Shown here piece after piece: positions 52,658 to 60,865 of a stretch of DNA of 64,000 nucleotides (positions are counted from its first letter, which is position 1; each line of letters starts with the position of its first letter). Under the pieces are notes generated by a model. The model saw only the letters and a list, made by a program, of their open reading frames with translations. It was not told the origin of the DNA and did not search any database. Both the position numbers and the translations under genes were made by a program. The DNA is from Paracoccus tegillarcae (GTDB taxonomy: Bacteria > Pseudomonadota > Alphaproteobacteria > Rhodobacterales > Rhodobacteraceae). The stretch covers positions 3,183,001-3,247,000 of the forward strand of contig NZ_CP025408.1 of NCBI RefSeq assembly GCF_002847305.1. The letters run 5' to 3'.

Positions 52658-52818
52658 GCGACGATATTTATTCACTTGGCGCAGGTTGATGCGGTTAATC
52701 AGTAAAAACAGTGGTTTGCACCCACTTTGCAACGATAATCAATCGGTTGACAGTGCGCCAGAATGCGCCTTAGTGACGTGGTGCGTTGCAAAACGTTGCA
52801 AAAATCGGAGCACGACAG

Positions 52819-53979
52819 ATGACCACCGCAATCGACTTCACCAAGCCCGCACGCCTGCTGAAAACCTCACCGGGCATGTATCGACACGACGGCGACCGCT
52901 TTCCGGGCCTCTACCTGAACGTCGGCAAGACCAAGAGCACTTGGTACATCAAGCGCAAGGTCGATGGGAAAACGAAGTCGATCAAGATCGGCGCGTTTCC
53001 GGCGATGGACGCCCTCACGGCGTTCAAGCAGGGCGACACCAAGACCGGAGTCGCTAAGAGCGACATACAGACGGTGCGCGATGGCTGGCGGTTCTGGTGT
53101 GATACGTCGCAGGCGCAGGGCGGGATGTCCGACGCCCACCGTGAGCGCATGACCCGCCAGCTTGAGATGCACGCGCGCGAGATCATGGACAGCAACGTCG
53201 CGGACGTGACCTCGGCAAACGTTCAGGCTGTCCTCAACCGTCTCATGGCTGACGGCAAGAAGGCGACAGCGCGGGCCGTGCGCATCGGCATCGGCAATGC
53301 CTTCAACTTCGCGCCCGTCGTGAACCCGGTCGGCCAAAAGAAGACGCGGGTTGCCAAGAGCGACGAAACTGAGGCGCAGTGGACGGCTGCTGCGCGCGCC
53401 CATGATCTCGATGCCGATGACTGGTCGGTGATCTGGGAGGCGATTATGGCGCGGCGGGAGCAGAACGTCATTGTCGGCACGGCGGTCGCCGTCATGTTTC
53501 TGACGGGCATCAGGTCCGAGAACGTTTGCTCGCTGTCGTGGGATCAGGTCGATCTACAGAACAAGACGATCCACCTGACCAAGATGAAAAACAAGCTGGC
53601 GCGCACGCTGCCTGTGATGGACACGGTGATCGACCTGCTCAAGGCCATCCGGCAGTCAGGCAGCGAGTGGGTATTCCCGGCGTCGTCGGCCACGGGCTAC
53701 ATCACGGACCCCAAGGGAACGTTTGCGACTGTAGGCGACGAGCGCGTCCGCGTGTTCCTGCCCCATGACGGGCGACGGCACTTCATGCAGGCGTCAGCCG
53801 AGGCGTTCTTGCCCGACTACGTCGCCCACTTCCTGCGCGGCGACAAGAAGGCGGGAGAGGGCAGCGACATGCTGATGAAATACCTCAAGCGCATGGGCAA
53901 TCGCCGTGCCGTCGAAGACATTGAAAAGGTCTACTTCGAACGAATTAAGGTAGAACCTTCTTTCGATATTGTTTGTTAA
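52819..53979 (+). CDS. int: Tyrosine integrase of element 2
   Basis: The 386-aa recombinase has a DUF4102-like N-part (FPGLYLNVGKTKSTWYIKRKVDGKTKSIKIGAFPAM). The catalytic domain has Arg in TGIRSENVCSLSWDQVD, Lys in LTKMKNKLART, HDGRRHFMQA (His-x-x-Arg) and a late Tyr region (MLMKYLKRMG). ATG 52819 is preferred; the longer ORF adds residues with no family match. It starts 162 bp from the tRNA-Asn fragment. Confidence 0.88.
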   Translation: MTTAIDFTKPARLLKTSPGMYRHDGDRFPGLYLNVGKTKSTWYIKRKVDGKTKSIKIGAFPAMDALTAFKQGDTKTGVAKSDIQTVRDGWRFWCDTSQAQGGMSDAHRERMTRQLEMHAREIMDSNVADVTSANVQAVLNRLMADGKKATARAVRIGIGNAFNFAPVVNPVGQKKTRVAKSDETEAQWTAAARAHDLDADDWSVIWEAIMARREQNVIVGTAVAVMFLTGIRSENVCSLSWDQVDLQNKTIHLTKMKNKLARTLPVMDTVIDLLKAIRQSGSEWVFPASSATGYITDPKGTFATVGDERVRVFLPHDGRRHFMQASAEAFLPDYVAHFLRGDKKAGEGSDMLMKYLKRMGNRRAVEDIEKVYFERIKVEPSFDIVC

Positions 53980-54099
53980 CCGCTCCTGCACTAAGTTGAA
54001 AATGCACCAATGCAACGTCGTGAGACGCCGCGCGCCATAGTGGCGGGTGCCAGCATATTGCTCAGGGGATCGGCGCCTGAGCATGAGGGCTAAGCCGAA

Positions 54100-54168
54100 A
54101 TATCAACGGGCGCGAAGAGCGCAACATGGCCCACCTGTTCAAGACCGGACAGAAAGAACCGTTGATAT
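54100..54168 (+). promoter_or_regulatory. Inverted repeat covering the AlpA-like start codon
   Basis: ATATCAACGG (54100-54109) is perfectly complementary to CCGTTGATAT (54159-54168), and the second arm includes the first two bases of the ATG at 54167. As RNA it could hide the start codon; as DNA it could be a paired operator. Confidence 0.5.
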
Positions 54169-54412
54169 GTCTCAGGACCAACTGTGCGCAATCGAGTCGC
54201 GCCTTGAAGAACTCGAAACCCGACTAACCCATCCCCGCATGATGACCCCGCTCCAAGTTTGCGACTTCCTGCAAATCTCGGAACGGGCGCTCTATGACAT
54301 GAAGGAGCGCGGCGACGCGCCGCCTGCCATCTACTTCAGCCAGCGGACAGTGCGCTACGACCTGCACGAGGTCATGGCGTGGGCGAAGCAAAAAGAAGTG
54401 GGGCATGGGTGA
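54167..54412 (+). CDS. AlpA/excisionase-like HTH protein
   Basis: The 81-aa protein has a short coiled coil (CAIESRLEELETRLTHP) and then a MerR-type HTH_17 domain: MMTPLQVCDFLQISERALYDMKERGDAPPAIYFSQRTVRYDLHEVMAWAKQ. Such proteins control integrase and excision. ATG 54167 follows weak AGAAAG and lies in an inverted repeat. The stop shares a base with the next start (TGATG). Confidence 0.82.
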   Translation: MSQDQLCAIESRLEELETRLTHPRMMTPLQVCDFLQISERALYDMKERGDAPPAIYFSQRTVRYDLHEVMAWAKQKEVGHG

Positions 54413-55668
54413 TGGCGACGAAAGCAGATACCGTCGTCTTCGCTCAGGCGCAAGCAATACGGCAATTCACCCTTGGCCAGAATAAGCGCGTGGAGGCGTG
54501 GCTGGCCGATAACTGGGAGCGTGTTGGGCTGACAGGCCCTATCAACAAGAGCACCGTGTCTAAGGCGTTGTCGTCGATGCCTGTGGTCAAGCCGGTCGCT
54601 GACGCGCTGGACGTGCTGTTCAGCGAATTGCGCGACGATCCGTGGGCATGGTGTCAGCCGCCGACTCAGATCGAAGACATGCCGCGCTATGCGCCGCTGA
54701 ACTGGTGGTTCAAGACACTGCGGCTCAAGGATGGTCTGTCATGGACGCGCTTCGAGCGGATGCCGTCGAAGCCGCTGACGGACGAGGATCGCTCGTGGGT
54801 GCAGGAGCGACTCGACGAATGGTCAGATCGGCTCAAGGGGGCGTGCGATCAATTCCAGAACGACCGCGCTCTTGTCCGCGCCTTGGAAGCTGACGAGAAC
54901 CCAGAATTTCAGACGTGGTTTCTCGTCGGCGGCGAATGGCGGCTGGGCGAAGTGGGCGAGCGTGTGAACGCCGAAAAGGAGCTGCGCCGCCGTGTCGGCA
55001 ATGCTGGCCTGCATGGGCGATCAGATCAGGAGATCGGGATGGCATGGGCGCTCGCGGATGCCGTGCTGACATTGCCCGACATACCAGAGGCGAAACTGAC
55101 CTACACGCGCCCGAACGCTGTGCCGACCATCACGCATTTCTCGGAACCAATCGAACCGTGGAATGGCCAGGAGTTCGAGGGCGTCGAAGTCGGCGAAATC
55201 ACCCACGAGAAGCCGTATACCATGAAACAGACCTTCACCGTAATAAGTAAGGTGCGGTTCTACTGGGCTGGTGATCGCTACGCCGTCGAAGACACCGAAC
55301 CGTTCGCGGAAGTCAAAGACGACGAATGGCGGGCAACGACGGCGCAAGAGCGTGACCTGTTCATGACCGGAGTCGAGCGCAAGCACCTGACACGCGGCGA
55401 ACTTGATGCCATGCGCGATGAATGGGTGGATCAGGCGTGGGTAGATATGAAAGCCCGTCAGGACGAGAAGGAGAAGCCGGATTTCGCGAACAAGTTCCAG
55501 CCTGTCCCGTCACTGCGCGAGCGTTTCCCAGATGGAATTCCGCGGTCGTTCGCGGAAGATGCGTTCGAGCGGGTCTTTGCCAAGATCGACGAGGAAGCGG
55601 CGGCCGACGAGCAGCGCGAGGTCGCTCGTCGGCGGATGGCGTTCATGCGGCAACTGCGCCGAAGGTAG
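54412..55668 (+). CDS. Unknown element-2 protein (418 aa)
   Basis: The protein starts MATKADTVVFAQAQAIRQFT and includes WERVGLTGPINKSTVSKALSSMPVVKPV (possible HTH), the WAWCQPPTQIEDMPRYAPLNWWFKTLRLKDGLSW segment and a charged C-terminal helix region (AAADEQREVARRRMAFMRQLRRR). It is coupled to the AlpA-like gene. No replication or nuclease motif is recognised. Its place after the regulator would suit a replication or early protein. Confidence 0.65.
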   Translation: MATKADTVVFAQAQAIRQFTLGQNKRVEAWLADNWERVGLTGPINKSTVSKALSSMPVVKPVADALDVLFSELRDDPWAWCQPPTQIEDMPRYAPLNWWFKTLRLKDGLSWTRFERMPSKPLTDEDRSWVQERLDEWSDRLKGACDQFQNDRALVRALEADENPEFQTWFLVGGEWRLGEVGERVNAEKELRRRVGNAGLHGRSDQEIGMAWALADAVLTLPDIPEAKLTYTRPNAVPTITHFSEPIEPWNGQEFEGVEVGEITHEKPYTMKQTFTVISKVRFYWAGDRYAVEDTEPFAEVKDDEWRATTAQERDLFMTGVERKHLTRGELDAMRDEWVDQAWVDMKARQDEKEKPDFANKFQPVPSLRERFPDGIPRSFAEDAFERVFAKIDEEAAADEQREVARRRMAFMRQLRRR

Positions 55669-55819
55669 GGAATAACTCATCCACGAGTTGGCGACGCGTC
55701 GCGTCGTTCACGCGATCCCGCAGCCAAGTGTCACAGGTTGCGGGGTCGTTTAGTGCGTTCGCACGGGCGAGGCGGTTGATCAGGCGCGGATGGGCGCTTG
55801 GGGGGAAGTCGAAAGGCAT
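55643..55819 (-). CDS. Small protein (58 aa)
   Basis: It reads MPFDFPPSAHPRLINRLARA, then CDTWLRDRVNDATRRQLVDELFP. ATG 55819 is preceded by AAGGAGA at good spacing, while the longer frame upstream has no such site. The 3' end overlaps the 418-aa gene by 26 bp, in the opposite direction. No family is recognised. Confidence 0.5.
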   Translation of the reverse strand: MPFDFPPSAHPRLINRLARANALNDPATCDTWLRDRVNDATRRQLVDELFPTFGAVAA

Positions 55820-56660
55820 GGTCGGGTCTCCTTGCCGTTGCTGTGCAACGATCATACGCGCCGCAGCGATGCTTCTTCGACCGCGATTGCAGGTAATACC
55901 TATAGCTTGCTTGGGAGACGGCACTGCGTCTTGGGTTATCGCACGCACTGGCGCGTGCGCGCGTGAAACAACGACGGCGGTGTAGATGTTACACCGACGT
56001 TTTTGCATGAGGGACATTGAGGGAAGGCTTGTGCAGGGTGCAGGGTGCGCAGGGTCGTCATGTAAGCAAGGGAGTTGAGGGGCAGAAGGCTTGCAGGGCT
56101 GATGCAGGGAACGCGTTGCTTCGGGAGTGATCACTCCAATTTGATGATCTTGGTTCGCGCGCGCACGCGTGCGTATAGCCGTGGCAAATATCAACCGGTC
56201 GAGGACGGTATTTCTTGGGTCGCCTGCATTTCCTTGGGCCTGCCTATCTCCCCTCGAAATCTCCGACTGCTTGTTGCGAGCCAGTCGCAACTGAACCTCG
56301 CGAAACAGACCGATTGATCCTTAATCAAGCGACAGCGCGCGATTATCACTGGAATACTAAGCGGATAATCCGCTGCGCCGCACCTTTTGCAACGCGCATT
56401 GCAACATACGCGAATATCCGACCGAAAAGGTCATTGGAATATCCGCAGATCGACCGCGCCAATGCACATGCAGCCGACCGCGTTGCCCGACACCGCGTCA
56501 AAGCCGCGATCTGCTGAGGCGCACGCGGTCGTCTTGGTCAAATCCGACACAGTATGCCCGACGACCGATACCGGGCGTCTCTGAGGCGCTGCTAGGGTTG
56601 ACTCACGACTGCGCCTAGATTTCGACTCTTCTGCCATATGATCGGAGAAGCATCAGCATG
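55820..56660. other. 841-bp non-coding region with short repeats
   Basis: No convincing gene is seen. It contains CGGTGTA/TACACCG (55978-55996), followed by TTTTT, a weak terminator-like hairpin. Alternating purine-pyrimidine GC tracts occur near 55940-55965 and 56155-56175. TGCAGGG is repeated exactly at 56032, 56039, 56092 and 56103. The repeats could be iterons of a replication origin or repressor sites. Confidence 0.4.
56032..56109 (+). repeat. TGCAGGG repeat cluster
   Basis: There are four exact 7-bp copies (56032, 56039, 56092, 56103) and one variant (GCGCAGGG ending 56054) in 78 bp. The first two are head-to-tail. It is an iteron-like layout in the only long gap of element 2. Confidence 0.4.
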
Positions 56661-57587
56661 TTACTTTTTCCTTCGGCTTTCAATATTTCGAACGCCTTCG
56701 AAGTATTCCTCCAAACGCCCGTAGTGATCCAAAATTCTGAATGGATTGCCTCGCGCAGCCTCTTCAGCATGGTCGTCGGTGATGGAGCACCAGACACATA
56801 GCTCGCCGCCAAGGGGCAGTGGTTCTGAACAGCTTTCGCAAACTCCGAGCGCCTCCGTTATCTCGCCTGCCTCAAAAACATAAGCACCATCGTCACTCGA
56901 CGTCATGTATGGCAGAGGCAGACTTTTCCCGATCCCAAGTTGATACCAATCAATGCCTTGTGCGACTGCCACATCTTTGCTTTGGGCCTTTTTATCCTCA
57001 GGGAATTTGCTGCCAACGATCATTGCCGCGACGCAATCGGAAGGTACGAAGAGAATCTTGTTGCCTCCAACGTCCTCCACATATTGGTTTCTATCGACCA
57101 AGCGACACTCTTGCTCGTAGCTCCATTCTTGATACTTCGAAAAGTAAGCTTCGGTCAGCACGGCCTGACGCAACCAAACTGCGTGTCGGGGTTTCTTTGT
57201 GACTGCTGCTCGCTCCAAAGAATCAGCAAGCGCCGGGTTGGGCTCTGCTTTGTAGTCAACGTCTCGGATTTCGATTTCTTCGAAATTATCCTTCAAAGAC
57301 TCCACATCAAATTCCAAGACAAACCCCGAATGGTTCTGTGCGTAGTGTGCCCACATCGGCGCAACGATTGGGGACTTTGAGAAGCAGGTTGTCGGAAAGT
57401 GCGGAAGCTCCTGTATGATGTCTCGGTAGGTAGCGAGGCTTTCCGTGGACACGTTCAAATCAACACCAAGAAATAGTTCGTAGGGATCATTGTAGTCCTT
57501 TGGAAGTGAACACTTCACGCCGCAATAACCATCCCTGTTAAACACTAAATCCATCACGCCTGCGGAGAAATACTTATAAACCTTCAA
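56661..57587 (-). CDS. DUF2971 domain protein
   Basis: The 308-aa protein starts MKVYKYFSAGVMDLVFNRDGYCGVKCSLPKDYNDPYEL from a TTG. DUF2971 blocks follow: FPTTCFSKSPIVAPMWAHYAQNHSGFVLEFD, then AYFSKYQEWSYEQECRLVDRN, then PSDCVAAMIVG. A C-terminal zinc-ribbon-like part has CESCSEPL and LCVWCS. DUF2971 genes are frequent accessory genes in mobile elements, sometimes near defence loci. Lower GC than its neighbours suggests separate acquisition. Confidence 0.82.
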   Translation of the reverse strand: MKVYKYFSAGVMDLVFNRDGYCGVKCSLPKDYNDPYELFLGVDLNVSTESLATYRDIIQELPHFPTTCFSKSPIVAPMWAHYAQNHSGFVLEFDVESLKDNFEEIEIRDVDYKAEPNPALADSLERAAVTKKPRHAVWLRQAVLTEAYFSKYQEWSYEQECRLVDRNQYVEDVGGNKILFVPSDCVAAMIVGSKFPEDKKAQSKDVAVAQGIDWYQLGIGKSLPLPYMTSSDDGAYVFEAGEITEALGVCESCSEPLPLGGELCVWCSITDDHAEEAARGNPFRILDHYGRLEEYFEGVRNIESRRKK

Positions 57588-57823
57588 TTCCTGAGTGTCC
57601 CTCTTCCAAGTATGAGAATTAGCCGACGCCGCCGCTTACATGCGATGGCTAGCTAAACAGAACACCTAAAGTTCTGGCAATTCCACCTGAAACTACCCCA
57701 ATCCGCCGATTTCCAAGGTGATACGCATCGTCTGTCGGACCCTGTGATGAAACCGCGCGCCCGAGGGTGGTCCGACGTTTCCTGCTCCCCTCGGGCGCGC
57801 ATCATCGCAGAAGGACACCGCCA

Positions 57824-58087
57824 ATGCAGATCACCGCAGCCATCGACGAAGGCATAGCCACGTTGACCGTCACGACCGTTTCCAACAGTTCGCTGTTGCA
57901 GGTCAACGATGCCGGCCACTTGGCCGACGACCTCGAACAGTTCCTGACCGACCCCGATGCCGACGCCATCGACCGTCACTATCGCGTCGTGCCGCGCGAC
58001 TTCGGCGTGAGCGTCCAGACCGACAAAGGCCGCTTCATGCTGCCGTGGCGGCACATCATGACGGCGGTGAACGGCCTGCGCGCCTGA
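57824..58087 (+). CDS. Small phage-type protein (87 aa)
   Basis: It reads MQITAAIDEGIATLTVTTVS, then VNDAGHLADDLEQFLTDPDADAIDRHYRVVPRDFGVSVQTDKGRFMLPWRHI. ATG 57824 follows AGAAGGA. It is an alpha/beta protein of unknown family, first of a rightward run leading to the terminase genes. Confidence 0.6.
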   Translation: MQITAAIDEGIATLTVTTVSNSSLLQVNDAGHLADDLEQFLTDPDADAIDRHYRVVPRDFGVSVQTDKGRFMLPWRHIMTAVNGLRA

Positions 58088-58096
58088 CGCCCCGCG

Positions 58097-58477
58097 ATGC
58101 TGCCCGACCTCCCCCGCACGCCCGAAGCGGCCTTGGTCACGGCAATCCTAATGCAGGCCTATCGCGACCTGTTCGTGACGGTCCGCACGGAGAGCAACGC
58201 GTCCTTCACGACGCAGTCGGATCAAGATCAGGCCATCACCTTCCTAACCGACCGAGCGGGCGCATATGCGCAGCACCGGAACGCCCTCTGTGCCCTGATC
58301 GGCTGGGACGGCGATGTGCTGGCCGCTCGCATCCGTGCGATGATGGACGGCGACAACTTCGCGCCTCCTACGCCCGACGCGACCCCTGCCACGGTCGAAC
58401 GTCACGCCGCCGCTGTCGAACGCCTGCGGGAACGCTGGCACACCCTCAAGAACCCCCGACACAACCGCGCCGCCTAG
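58097..58477 (+). CDS. Unknown helical protein (126 aa)
   Basis: It reads MLPDLPRTPEAALVTAILMQ, then SDQDQAITFLTDRAGAYAQHRNALCALIGWDGDVLAARIRAMMDG, then VERHAAAVERLRERWHTL. It is mostly helical, 9 bp after the previous stop. No family is recognised; a role in packaging or morphogenesis is only suggested by position. Confidence 0.6.
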   Translation: MLPDLPRTPEAALVTAILMQAYRDLFVTVRTESNASFTTQSDQDQAITFLTDRAGAYAQHRNALCALIGWDGDVLAARIRAMMDGDNFAPPTPDATPATVERHAAAVERLRERWHTLKNPRHNRAA

Positions 58478-58578
58478 CGAGACCTGAAATACACGACCAG
58501 AACCTTGTTCTGGATATCTACAAGCCACGTCAGCACCAATAAATTGATCTCACGAGCGCAGCGGTGCGTCGCTCATTC

Positions 58579-58634
58579 TGTCCAAACCGGATTGAGCGCG
58601 GCGTCCCGATGCCGCGCTCAATTTCGGATGGACA
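58579..58634 (+). terminator. Strong hairpin, probable terminator or processing site
   Basis: A perfect 12-bp stem ATTGAGCGCGGC/GCCGCGCTCAAT (58591-58602 with 58611-58622) is enclosed by a short outer stem TGTCCA/TGGACA (58579-58584 with 58629-58634). It is followed by only TTT. It separates the 126-aa gene from the terminase run. Confidence 0.55.
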
Positions 58635-58646
58635 TAGGAGCATCAG

Positions 58647-59270
58647 ATGCCTGACGACACGACCGCCGCCCTGCAAGCCCTCATGCAGCAGGTTCAGACC
58701 CTCACCACACGCCTCGACGACCTGAAAGACTTCAACGGCCGCGTGCTGGACGAGAAGAAGGATATGCAACGCCAGCTCGAAGCGGCCAAGAGTGAGCCGC
58801 CGAAGAAGACCCTGATCGACGTGGTGAACGAAGAAACCCGCGAGCGGAAGATGCGCGCGGCCAATCTCGAAAAGGGCGACGACGGCAACTGGTATCCCAA
58901 GGGAGTCCGTCCCGCCCACAGCCTGACCCGCGAGGACGCACGCGACCCGCGCAAGTACGCAGCGGCGAAAGAGGCAGCGCAGAAGGCTGGCGCGACGCTG
59001 ACCGTGATCGACGACGGCGACGACCCGACCATCCGCAACACAGGCCAGGGTGATGTGGCTCAGTCGAAGACGTTCACCTTCGACGACACCCACGAGCGCG
59101 TCCGCTACATCCGTGCCGACATGGAGACGGGCAAGGGCATCGTCGGTCGCCGAATGCGGGCCGAGCAGGACGGCTACACGATCAAAACCTTCCGCACAGC
59201 GGACGACCTGCCGCCCCACGCCCGGACCAAGTTCGAGTTGATGGAGAAAGCCGCGAACCCGGAATCCTGA
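58647..59270 (+). CDS. Coiled-coil phage protein (207 aa)
   Basis: An N-terminal coiled coil (ALQALMQQVQTLTTRLDDLKDFNGRVLDEKKDMQRQLEAAK) is followed by NLEKGDDGNWYPKGVRPAHSLTREDARDPRKYAAAKEAAQKAG. A C-terminal region has DDTHERVRYIRADMETGKGIVGRR. A scaffold or head-associated protein is possible but not shown. It has a GGAGCATCAG leader and ends 2 bp before the next gene. Confidence 0.6.
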   Translation: MPDDTTAALQALMQQVQTLTTRLDDLKDFNGRVLDEKKDMQRQLEAAKSEPPKKTLIDVVNEETRERKMRAANLEKGDDGNWYPKGVRPAHSLTREDARDPRKYAAAKEAAQKAGATLTVIDDGDDPTIRNTGQGDVAQSKTFTFDDTHERVRYIRADMETGKGIVGRRMRAEQDGYTIKTFRTADDLPPHARTKFELMEKAANPES

Positions 59271-59272
59271 TC

Positions 59273-59851
59273 ATGGCACAAGGCGGAAACAAGTTCTCCG
59301 GGCGCAAAGCGATCATCGACATGCGCTCGGACAAGAACGAGATCATCAAGGACATTGTTCTGGAGCGTCGGCCATTGGCCGAGATCGCCCGCCGCCTTGG
59401 CGTCGATTACTCGACCGTCCAGAGATACAGAGATGATAAAATTACGGAAGAAATGCGCCGCTCGATCCTCGCGGAATCGCGGATCGACACCATCAAGGCC
59501 GACACCGAGGTAATCAATCAGGACCGCATGGACGTCGCCATGACCTACGAGTCCTTGGCGAAGCGGGTCGAACGGCTGATCACGAACGCAGAACAGAACG
59601 AAGACGATGCCTTCGCGCTGACGGCGATGGAGGGCCTGCGGAAGGTGCTGCGCGACATTGCGACCATGCAGGGCAAGCTGGCCACCAACTTGACCGTCAA
59701 TGTGTCGCTCGCTGAATCCAAGGAATGGGTCACGCTGCGCCGCATCCTGAATGAGGTCGTCGAAGAAGTTCCAGAAGCCCGCGAACCGCTCCTGCGTCGG
59801 ATGCGCCACGAATGCCTGTCCGTCACTCGTGAAGAAGGGGGCGCGCTATGA
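59273..59851 (+). CDS. Probable terminase small subunit (HTH protein)
   Basis: The 192-aa protein has a phage-type HTH (IIKDIVLERRPLAEIARRLGVDYSTVQRYRDDKI), then a long helical part (TYESLAKRVERLITNAEQNEDDAFALTAMEGLRKVLRDIATMQGKLA), and a basic C-terminus. Size, HTH and place just before the TerL genes fit TerS, which recognises packaging sites. Overlaps the next gene by 4 bp. Confidence 0.65.
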   Translation: MAQGGNKFSGRKAIIDMRSDKNEIIKDIVLERRPLAEIARRLGVDYSTVQRYRDDKITEEMRRSILAESRIDTIKADTEVINQDRMDVAMTYESLAKRVERLITNAEQNEDDAFALTAMEGLRKVLRDIATMQGKLATNLTVNVSLAESKEWVTLRRILNEVVEEVPEAREPLLRRMRHECLSVTREEGGAL

Positions 59852-60090
59852 CCCATCGCCAATTCGAAGGGTGGAATTCCTACGGACGTCGGCTTGCGGC
59901 AGCGACGAAAGCGGGCAATCGCGACTGGGTGCGCCTGCCGTACTGTCGGGGCGTCATGCTGGCCGAAGGTGGCAAGCTGTTCTTCACGGGCAAGGCGTGT
60001 AAACGCGGACACCTCTCACCACGCAACGAGCATGGCGATTGCACCCAATGCCATCTGATGCGCCTTGCGGAACGCCGCGATGCCGTTTGA
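59848..60090 (+). CDS. Small zinc-binding protein (80 aa)
   Basis: It reads MTHRQFEGWNSYGRRLAAAT, then LFFTGKACKRGHLSPRNEHGDCTQCHLMRLAERR. The CKRGH...CTQCH pattern is a zinc knuckle like those found at the start of some phage HNH proteins. The HNH core itself is absent. It lies between the TerS candidate and TerL ATPase genes, overlapping both. Confidence 0.65.
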   Translation: MTHRQFEGWNSYGRRLAAATKAGNRDWVRLPYCRGVMLAEGGKLFFTGKACKRGHLSPRNEHGDCTQCHLMRLAERRDAV

Positions 60091-60865
60091 CGCCCTCCAT
60101 GACTGGTGCAGCCTCGTCGAACGCGACTTGGACCCGAGCGCCGAAATGCTGCACTTTCTGCGGCAGGAAATCCCGGATGCCGAAAGCGTCGATCCTTGGC
60201 AGGTCGAGGCGATCACATCGAACGCGCAGACAGTTGCGCTTTTGGTCTGTCGGCAAGCCGGAAAAAGCTGCGTCCTCGCGACACGCGGCGTCCGCGAGTT
60301 GAAGAACGGCGGCACGACGATCTGCCTTGCGCCAGCCGAACGGCAAACGCGGGAGATCACCCGCAAGGTGCAACATTACCTGCACGCAACGGACCTTGTC
60401 GTCGAGCGCGCGACGCAGACCGAGATTGAATGCTCGAACGGCGGGCGGTTCATCGCCGTACCTGCATCGGGCGCGACGATCCGGGGCTATACGGCGGACC
60501 TACTGCTCGTGGACGAGATGGCGTATCTACCGGGGGCGAACGGCGGCGAGGATGTCGTGGTCGCGCTCCTGCCGATGCTCAAAGATAACGGACAGACCTT
60601 CTATGCCAGCACCCCCGCTGGAAAATCGAACCTTTTCGCCAGCCTGTTCCTCGAACCCAAGGACAACGTGCACCGGATCAAGGTTCCCGGAACGTCGATC
60701 CCACGCCTTGCACCCCGCGTAGAACGCCTGCGGTCGCAACTTTCGGCCATGCGATTCCGACAGGAGGTGCTGTGCGAGTTTTTATCGGACGGGCTGTCTT
60801 ACTTCGATCTGTCCGCCATCGAGAACGCCACATCACAGGAGGCCGCGATATGCCCGAGATTCTGA
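60080..60865 (+). CDS. Terminase large subunit, ATPase part
   Basis: The 261-aa protein has Walker A CRQAGKS (57-63), Walker B LLLVDEM (141-147) and the coupling motif TFYASTPAGKS. It ends just after the ATPase domain (SYFDLSAIENATSQE). The separate nuclease gene overlaps it by 16 bp in another frame. ATG 60080 was chosen over 60065. It is full length for an ATPase domain but only half a normal TerL. Confidence 0.87.
   Translation: MPFDALHDWCSLVERDLDPSAEMLHFLRQEIPDAESVDPWQVEAITSNAQTVALLVCRQAGKSCVLATRGVRELKNGGTTICLAPAERQTREITRKVQHYLHATDLVVERATQTEIECSNGGRFIAVPASGATIRGYTADLLLVDEMAYLPGANGGEDVVVALLPMLKDNGQTFYASTPAGKSNLFASLFLEPKDNVHRIKVPGTSIPRLAPRVERLRSQLSAMRFRQEVLCEFLSDGLSYFDLSAIENATSQEAAICPRF

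Noticed and set aside
57653..58054. 133-aa minus-strand frame opposite the 87-aa gene
   Set aside because: The plus-strand gene has a good ribosome site and fits the rightward run. The minus frame has neither context nor motifs.
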